Assembly (NCBI GenBank): GCA_902728285.1
Contig: CACVBU010000692.1
Location: 62,001 to 126,000, forward strand
Reading direction: 5' to 3'
Source: Clytia hemisphaerica
Taxonomy: Eukaryota > Cnidaria > Hydrozoa > Leptothecata > Clytiidae
Length of the DNA stretch: 64,000 nucleotides
The notes beneath the pieces are model-generated. The model was not told the DNA's origin. It ran no database searches and was given only the letters and a program-made list of their open reading frames with translations. Both the position numbers and the translations under genes were made by a program. Of the stretch, positions 58,601 to 64,000 are shown one piece after another (the stretch's first letter is position 1; every line of letters starts with the position of its first letter).

Positions 58601-61600
58601 AATATTCGTGTAATAAGGTACTTTAGGCGTACAAACTTTCGCGAGCAAAAACTTTCGCGATTTTCGTGAATTTTGGCCCTTTTCGCGAAAGTAAATGTCT
58701 TTAAAAATTCTAGGAAGGACCATTTGCGAAAGTTTATGCTCGCGAAAAACTCTTGACAAAATAGAAAATCTGTAAAACTTCAAACTTTGAATAAAGTGTA
58801 ACTTTTATGGCACTTTTTAGCCTGCTAAACGACGAATAAGTCAAGAGACAAATGTTTCAAGCCAATCCAAGAAGTATTCTCAATTTTACGTCTTGATTCG
58901 CGAAAGGGTATACTCGCGAAAAATATTTTTTCTGTTAAAGTCGCGAAAGTAAATGTCGTGAATTTCGCAATTTTTTTTTGTACGCCTGTAGTAGTCTGAG
59001 ACCAGGTTCACAAGTAACGGTTCCGTTTGGCTGCGAAACGAAATGAAGCCATTCTATTGGTTAGAAGTTACTTTATTAGCGAGTTACTTCATTAGTGAGT
59101 TTATGTATTTGCGCTTTCGAGGACGGCGAAGTGACTGAAGCGATTTGGAATAACTCGCGCAGTTTTAACCCGAAAAATCGAGGACGGTAATTTACCTTCA
59201 TCCTCAGTTGATCAGGATCTAGACAAATTAGAAGCTTACCGTCTCCGTCACAGATCCATAAACTCGCTTTTTCTTTTCGGATCGAAACGGAACCGTAGCG
59301 TGTGAACATGGTCTGAATTACATACCTCTACAAAACCTCAGGTATTTGAGGGGGGGGGGGTGAAATCGCTAGTGTATGTCAGCAGCCTAATACACCTTTT
59401 CGACCGCAGTCGAGCGGTGTCACTTAATTATTTAACTATCCGCTAAACTCGATTCAATCCTTTTTTGGACCTACCCCGGTGGGGTGGAGGTCCTATAAAT
59501 TAACCCGTGTTCGTTAGTTAGTTAGTTCGTTCGTTAGTTACAAACTTTTCTCGAGATTGGCTCATTCAATTTTTCTGATTTTTTGCACAAAGGTGCATTA
59601 CTATAAACCCTCGAATGTGACGGAGCCCGATTTTCGAAAAAAAAATTTTTCCGGCCGGTAGAACCGGAAATGTCCCGAAAAAAGCGGTTTTTTGAGATTT
59701 TCTCGAGATTTTATCATTAGTTTTTTGCGATTTTTTGCACATAGATGCACATTAGTACTGCCGAAAAGGTGTCGAAACCGTTTGCCGAAAAAAAATTTTT
59801 TCCGTCTGTAGAACCGGAAATGTGCCGGAATCGTCGTTTTTTCACATTTCCGTCACATTTTTTTCAACTTATTTAATGTTTCTCTTTACAGAAAAATGTT
59901 CTTTATGATGATGCCCAAAACTTAGCATCGTTTGATTTCCAAAAATCATCCTTTAAATCCGGAACTCCTTAAAAATCGCCGGAACAGCCGAAAACCGGCG
60001 TAAAAAACGGTTTTCCTTCATTTTTTCAACTTATACTACCTCGACAGATTTTCATGATTTTTTTGCACAATGATGTAAAATGGCAATGCCCAAAATGTGA
60101 CAGAGCCAATTTTCGAAAAGAAATTTTTCGGCCGCTAGATCCGGAAATGTCCCGAAAAAAAGCGGTTTTTTTGAGATTTTCTCATTAGTTTTTTTGCGAT
60201 TTTTTGCACATAGATGCACATTAGTACTGCCGAAAAGGTGTCGAAAACCGTTTGTCGAAAAAGTTTTTTTCCGTCTGTAGAACCGGAAATGTGCCGGAAA
60301 TCGTCGTTTTTTTTCACATTTCCGTCACATTTTTCAACTTATTTAATTGTTTCTTTACAGAAAATGTTCTTTATGATGATGCCCAAAACTTAGCAATGTT
60401 TGATTTCCAAAAAATCATCCTTTGAATCCTCCGAACTCTTAAAAATCGCCGGAATAGGCGAAAACCGGCGTAAAACGGTTTTCCTTCATTTTTTCAACTT
60501 ATACTCGACAAATTTTCATGATTTTTCGCACAATGATGTAAAATGGCAATGCCCAAAATGTGACGGAGCCGAGTCTGATTCCTTTAAAACGGAATTTTCC
60601 GGGCGGAAATATAATCAATCTGTGAAATAATGAAAACTGAAAACTAAATGTTTTTTTTACTTCAGTTTTAATTTTCTCTGAATGATTGATTAAAGTGTCG
60701 ATATTATTTTTCTTTCACCGTTAAACATCGATGCGTTTCTTAATTGCTTTCTCCGTTCCAATAGATATATAAATCGAAATTTAAAATTATACATTACTTC
60801 CATTAAATTCTAATTATTCGTTTTATAAATAGGTAGGTCCATTAAAGTATTACTTGTTGATACATTTTTCTACTGTCTATAGGTGCGAAAAAAGGACTGG
60901 GACGGTTTAGTTGGATAAAAGCGGGCAAGAAAATGCCCGCGTGGCAATTGGCGGCTACGGTCGAAAAGGTGTATTCTAACCTTTTTACAACCCATTCATC
61001 ACGCTCTGTATTTGAAAAGAATAATACCTAGTTATTTCGGACACTCTCCATGTCAAAACGAGGCTAAAACTTATCTAGCACCCAGATGGTGAAATTTTCA
61101 TCCGACATGCTAAAGCTCTGATGGTCGGGAAAATTTTCAACATCTGGAAGGTTTACATTACGGAATTTTGCGAGACTGCGTCAAGAATTTTGCAGCGGGA
61201 GGTCTGGTAACCCAGCCCTCGTTTTCAGGGAATTGGCGGGTCCAACCGAAATATTTCTAGCTTTACGGGCAAGGGCTGTTGAACCCGACTGGGGGCGGCA
61301 CATCAAAGGCCGACTATCATTCCTCTCCGATGGAAAATTGGCCCGTCGGAATATTAAGACTAAAACCTTTGTTTACGCAGCCACGAGACTTCAAGAATAG
61401 TCGGATTTGGCAAAGATTTGTTGCTCTTGTTCCTTTGTTTGGGTGAATACCTTGGGGTCTTCCTTTTAATCTTACAACAATCTAATCTAATAAACTTATA
61501 ACGGGATTTTCCAGAAAAAAAAATTTGAATATGGGTGTTGAGGATATAACATTTTTTGGAAATTTACCCACGGACATGTGACTTTTGACCTGCCGGACAA

Positions 61601-62592
61601 CAGGTTTTACCCCCCGGACAAGCATCAGTTGACCCCACTGGACATTCAAAATTACTCTCAAACAGGGCGAAATTACCCCCAAACAGAGAAAATTTACCCC
61701 CATGCAAGGTAAATTTTCACTCCCCCCCCCCCCCTGACACTATATCATCCACCCGCCATGTACGGACATTTTCTGGAAGAGCCCAATCCTAGCTTTTTTA
61801 AGAAAAATGGATCCAAATAATGTTACGGCCAATGGCGGTCAATTGACTTTGATATGATTTGATGTGAACAAATAAAAAATCCAAAATAAAATCAGCCCAA
61901 TTCATGATATTCATGATGTAATATTTTATACAGAAGCACCCGAAATAGCCCGGGCGTTTGCCACTAGTTTTATTTGCAACTTTATCGTACTTTACCCATA
62001 ACGCTTTTTCTGAGCACTGATTGGTTCATTCAGGCCAATTACATCATAATTTTGAGTTTCAACCAATCAGATCGATTTGATTGTTAAGGGTAAGTAGGGT
62101 AGTTGCAAACACCCACACCTTGTTTTTGCTGTTTCCGTATAAAACATTACGTCATGAATTCATGATTTACATGTTTTTTTTATATGAGAACATCCAATAC
62201 TTTTCAAGTCTTTGAATGTTCTTTACTTTTTGAGTTTAAGCCTAAACAGGTTCTTAACATGTTCTTATTTTCACCATTCTGTGATTATTTTAGTCCATTT
62301 TCTTAAGAAGTTGAGTGTTTTAAGAGTCCACAAAGCCTTAAAATGTTCTTATATAGTTTGTTCTTATAAAAAAAGCATGTAATTTTCATATACTTTTCAG
62401 GCCCGCGAACTGGTCAACGAAGAATCAGCTTATGAAACAGGAGTTTCTGACATTATTTTACGTTATGGTACTTTACTTTATATATTTTTACTATTTCTAG
62501 GTATTTTCTATTATATTATCATTTTTCTGGTAGGAAATATTGTTGATTTGCACTTAGTTCTGTCTGACTACAATCATGGTCGTAATATTTGA
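52607..62592 (+). CDS. ALG2: ALG2 alpha-1,3/1,6-mannosyltransferase, 4 certain exons plus a probable fifth
   Basis: ALG2 adds the second and third mannoses to the dolichol-linked oligosaccharide on the cytosolic face of the ER. Exons: 52607-53078, 54371-54685, 55355-55620, 57607-57768 (405 codons, phases 1, 1, 0, 0), then probably 62401-62592. Residues 12-23 are [12 protein letters not shown]. Then come [42 protein letters not shown] and [15 protein letters not shown]. The GT4-family EX7E motif is E320-HFGIVPI-E328, followed by NSGGPLETV and VTGYLSPP. Human ALG2 is 416 residues, so four exons cover nearly all of it. The start ATG at 52607 precedes the conserved N-terminus by only a few residues. 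Introns are filled with MITEs and a SINE. Confidence 0.92.
53505..53792. mobile_element. ~290-bp foldback element with G-run interior
   Basis: 'actctcgggtacctaatagc' plus 'cgggggg' is mirrored by 'gctattaggtacccgagagt'. The interior has two near-identical units containing 'gaataa(g/a)aatgtcctgggt'. It lies in ALG2 intron 1. Confidence 0.7.
53940..54260. repeat. MITE(s) with 'taattcgaa' repeats in ALG2 intron 1
   Basis: Many copies of 'taattcgaa' and its inverse 'ttcgaatta' occur, with 'gttgactctttctaattcga' and 'cagtcagctctctctctaat' resembling paired ends. The boundaries are not exact. Confidence 0.45.
54828..54998. mobile_element. ~170-bp MITE in ALG2 intron 2
   Basis: 'cagttgacgctctctaattc' is mirrored by 'gaattagagagcggcaactg'; 'ttattcgat' motifs lie inside. 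Confidence 0.65.
55103..55312. mobile_element. ~210-bp MITE just before ALG2 exon 3
   Basis: 'ggccggtctccacttgggcg' is mirrored by 'gcgcaagtggagaccgaccc'. It ends ~40 bp before the exon 3 acceptor. Confidence 0.65.
55640..57070. other. ALG2 intron 3, AT-rich repeat-like DNA
   Basis: 'taggatgaaa' and 'ttactcctcat'-type motifs recur on both strands between 56.1 and 56.7 kb, suggesting an old foldback repeat. No coding signal. Confidence 0.4.
57077..57283. mobile_element. Mariner-like MITE, same family as 45150-45534
   Basis: 'tacacgttttttataagatc' is mirrored by 'gttcttataaaaaacgta'. Confidence 0.5.
57300..57556 (-). mobile_element. tRNA-derived SINE, copy 2, with 7-bp target duplication
   Basis: Same head and body as 51648-51905. 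It is flanked by 'tgtattt' (57293-57299, 57557-57563). Its tRNA-like head ends 50 bp before the ALG2 exon 4 acceptor. Confidence 0.72.
57802..58210. repeat. GGACCTACC-family repeat, copy E
   Basis: It starts 'ggacctaccccggtgggg' 34 bp after the ALG2 exon 4 donor and continues with the shared 'ttctcgagattggctcatta' and 'gtgacggagcccgattttcg' blocks. The right end is unclear. Confidence 0.5.
58617..58991. mobile_element. Foldback repeat rich in 'cgcgaaagt'
   Basis: 'tactttaggcgtacaaactt' is roughly mirrored by 'ttgtacgcctgtagta'. 'ttcgcgaaagtaaatgtc' recurs inside. Related text lies at 40019-40145 and 49085-49190. Confidence 0.5.
58990..59316. mobile_element. MITE related to 51255-51412 with an inserted middle
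   Basis: 'gttcacaagtaacggttccg' is mirrored by 'cggaaccgtagcgtgtgaac'. The left inner arm 'aaatgaagccattctattgg' is present but the right inner arm is replaced. Confidence 0.55.
59389..60977. mobile_element. Repeat bounded by 'atacaccttttcgaccg' ends, containing GGACCTACC copy D
   Basis: 'atacaccttttcgaccg' at the left is mirrored by 'cggtcgaaaaggtgtat' at the right. Inside, 59467-60840 runs from 'ggacctaccccggtgggg' to 'aggtaggtcc' with internal units of ~480-500 bp. Confidence 0.5.
61508..61786. repeat. Foldback with 'cccccggaca' repeats
   Basis: 'gggattttccagaaaaaa' with 'tgttgaggatata' near the left is mirrored by 'tatatcatcca' and 'ttttctggaagagccca' at the right. In between are spaced copies of 'accccccggacaagcatcag'-like units. 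Same design as 50339-50600 and 43991-44231. Confidence 0.5.
62168..62381. mobile_element. Mariner-like MITE just before ALG2 exon 5
   Basis: 'tacatgttttttttatatga' is mirrored by 'ttcttataaaaaaagcatgt' plus 'a'. The exon 5 acceptor is 19 bp further on. Confidence 0.5.
62401..62592 (+). CDS. ALG2: Probable last exon of ALG2 with a membrane segment
   Basis: After 'atacttttcag' the frame reads [20 protein letters not shown], then [20 protein letters not shown], then [10 protein letters not shown] and a stop, 63 codons in all. It joins exon 4 in phase 0 (LDET then ARELV). The 25-residue hydrophobic run would be a C-terminal membrane anchor. Fungal Alg2 has C-terminal membrane segments, while human ALG2 ends soon after the exon 4 homologue. 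The frame could instead be chance, or could donor-splice at 'ttatg|gtactt'. Confidence 0.5.
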   Translation, partial: ARELVNEESAYETGVSDIILRYGTLLYIFLLFLGIFYYIIIFLVGNIVDLHLVLSDYNHGRNI

Positions 62593-62599
62593 GAAAAAA

Positions 62600-63240
62600 G
62601 GGAAATTCCCACAAAATCTTGTAGCCACAATCGATTTGGAAGCGCTCTAAATTAGTTTTAATTCTGAGTTTTAACGCTTAGGAGCTTAGGAACTGAGTAA
62701 CTAAAAGTCCAAAAATGGTCCAATAGGGCTCAGAATATAGCCTGGAAGTCTATAAACCCGTGCCAAATTGAAATATCCGATTAAATTTAAGAGATGGCCC
62801 AAAATCTACTTTCTCGCCCGAACTCCAAAATTCGAAAAACGAGGAAATAAGCTTCATTCTCAATAGATTTCGACCATGATTATAGATAGATTTAAGGACA
62901 AAATTGAACAGTCTGACTCAATATAATCTACAGCGAAAAAAAAGTTTGTAACTTTTGATACTCGAATATTCGAATTAGATAGTTTTTTTTACTCGTTGAA
63001 AAGATATTTACAATTGTAATTTAAATGGAAGTTAATTTGAAAAATACATGTGCTAATGTTTTAAAAATTTTATACAACCCTGAAATTTAAGGTTAGCTTT
63101 TGCATTTTGTGTCCTGTGTGTAGCAACTATTGCGAAGAGAGATTTTTTATAAGATCCTTTATAATTGGTAATTTGAAGTAGGAAAATGACGCGTTCTTTA
63201 GAAAAAGTAACAAAATTGTTTTATACGGTTAACTAGACTA
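62600..63240. other. AT-rich non-coding stretch
   Basis: No supported gene or repeat boundary. An ambiguous base (N) follows at 63244. Confidence 0.4.
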
Positions 63241-63244
63241 TGCN

Positions 63245-63543
63245 ATTACCTTAAGTGGATAAATTTTGGCGTGGATTTGATTTGGCGATTGGCCAAAATA
63301 CGATTTTTGGCGGGGATTTAATTTGGCGAATTGGAAATTTTGTCACACTGAAATGGATGAAAATTACTAAAAAATATACAAAAAAGTTGTGATTTTTCAC
63401 ATAATTCTCTTTTTGTTAAATTTGGCGGGGATTTAATTTGGAGAATGGCAGATTTTGGAAATTTTGGGGACGATTTAATTTGGTGAATTTTGGCAAGATT
63501 CGCCAAATTCAATCCCCGCCAAAATTTATCCACTTAAGGTAAT
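63245..63543. mobile_element. ~300-bp MITE
   Basis: 'attaccttaagtggataaat' is mirrored by 'atttatccacttaaggtaat'. 'ggcggggatttaatttggcg'-type units repeat inside. The last ~450 bp of the window hold nothing I can name. Confidence 0.65.
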
Positions 63544-64000
63544 CGATACTTTTGAGGATTGGAAAAAGAAAACTTTTTCTATCATTTTTCACTTTTCATA
63601 TTCAGATATTTATATCTCACCTCACATTTACAAAGCTTTCAAAAGTGCATTTTATAAATAAAAATGATTTAAATAGCGGGTACTATAATTACTAAAATAC
63701 AGTAAAATAAAACTATTTTAATCATATCAGTAAAGTATCTGCCTATTGTTATTATTTTGCTGAATAAACAAAAAAAAGTTTCTTTTTTCTCTCTGACCAA
63801 TCTTGCTCCACATTCTTGTCAATTCAATGTGAAAAAGCTTGTTAATTAGGATGATGAGTAAGCAAACAATATTACTCTTATTTAAAAACAAAACCTTTAA
63901 TAGAGCAATGACGATGTCAACAATTTTATAATTTGGTCGTAGGCCGTTGTCTATACCGTGGGTTCATACTCCACATTCTCTTAAATATGAGTACATTAAA

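Overview
The window looks like intron-rich, AT-rich nuclear DNA from an invertebrate animal. Genes are split by GT-AG introns of 0.1-9 kb. Intron and intergenic DNA is packed with foldback (MITE-like) elements, tRNA-derived SINEs and non-LTR retrotransposon pieces. A cnidarian or sponge-grade source would fit, but I cannot fix the taxon from sequence alone. No bacterial operon, CRISPR or viral genome is visible.

Four host genes can be assembled by hand with matching intron phases. (1) Positions 9786 down to 1471, minus strand: nine 5' exons of a phosphatidylinositol 4-kinase alpha (PI4KA) homologue, whose kinase part lies beyond the left edge. (2) Positions 29739-51221, plus strand: a 12-exon gene for a 911-residue protein with dsRNA-binding domains at its N-terminus and a C-terminal body I do not recognise. 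All twelve exons join in frame. (3) Positions 45056 down to 42492, minus strand: a 4-exon gene for a 203-residue secreted beta-sandwich-like protein, nested inside the long penultimate-region intron of gene 2. (4) Positions 52607-62592, plus strand: the glycosyltransferase ALG2. Four exons are certain, and a fifth probable exon would add an unusual C-terminal membrane segment.

The gene-poor stretch 9.8-29.6 kb is repeat DNA. It holds a decayed endonuclease fragment of a non-LTR element (10.2-11.2 kb, minus), a 2.3-kb foldback element with nested insertions (15.4-17.7 kb), and a nearly full-length CR1/jockey-like LINE coding for a PHD finger, an endonuclease and a reverse transcriptase with two frameshifts (19.35-22.96 kb). 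Several foldback elements follow between 23.1 and 27.8 kb.

The most unusual items are these. The dsRBD gene appears undescribed, and two of its exons are preceded by decayed partial copies that keep the splice acceptor. A 1.1-kb element at 47406-48506 has termini that are long inverted arrays of an 'ATACTATCTTT' motif around a broken helix-turn-helix/integrase-like ORF. ALG2 has the candidate membrane-tail exon. An 891-bp repeat at 25.1-26.0 kb is flanked by ~100-bp direct repeats. Exon borders were set by reading splice consensus, reading frame and phase. No alignment, RNA or database search was available.
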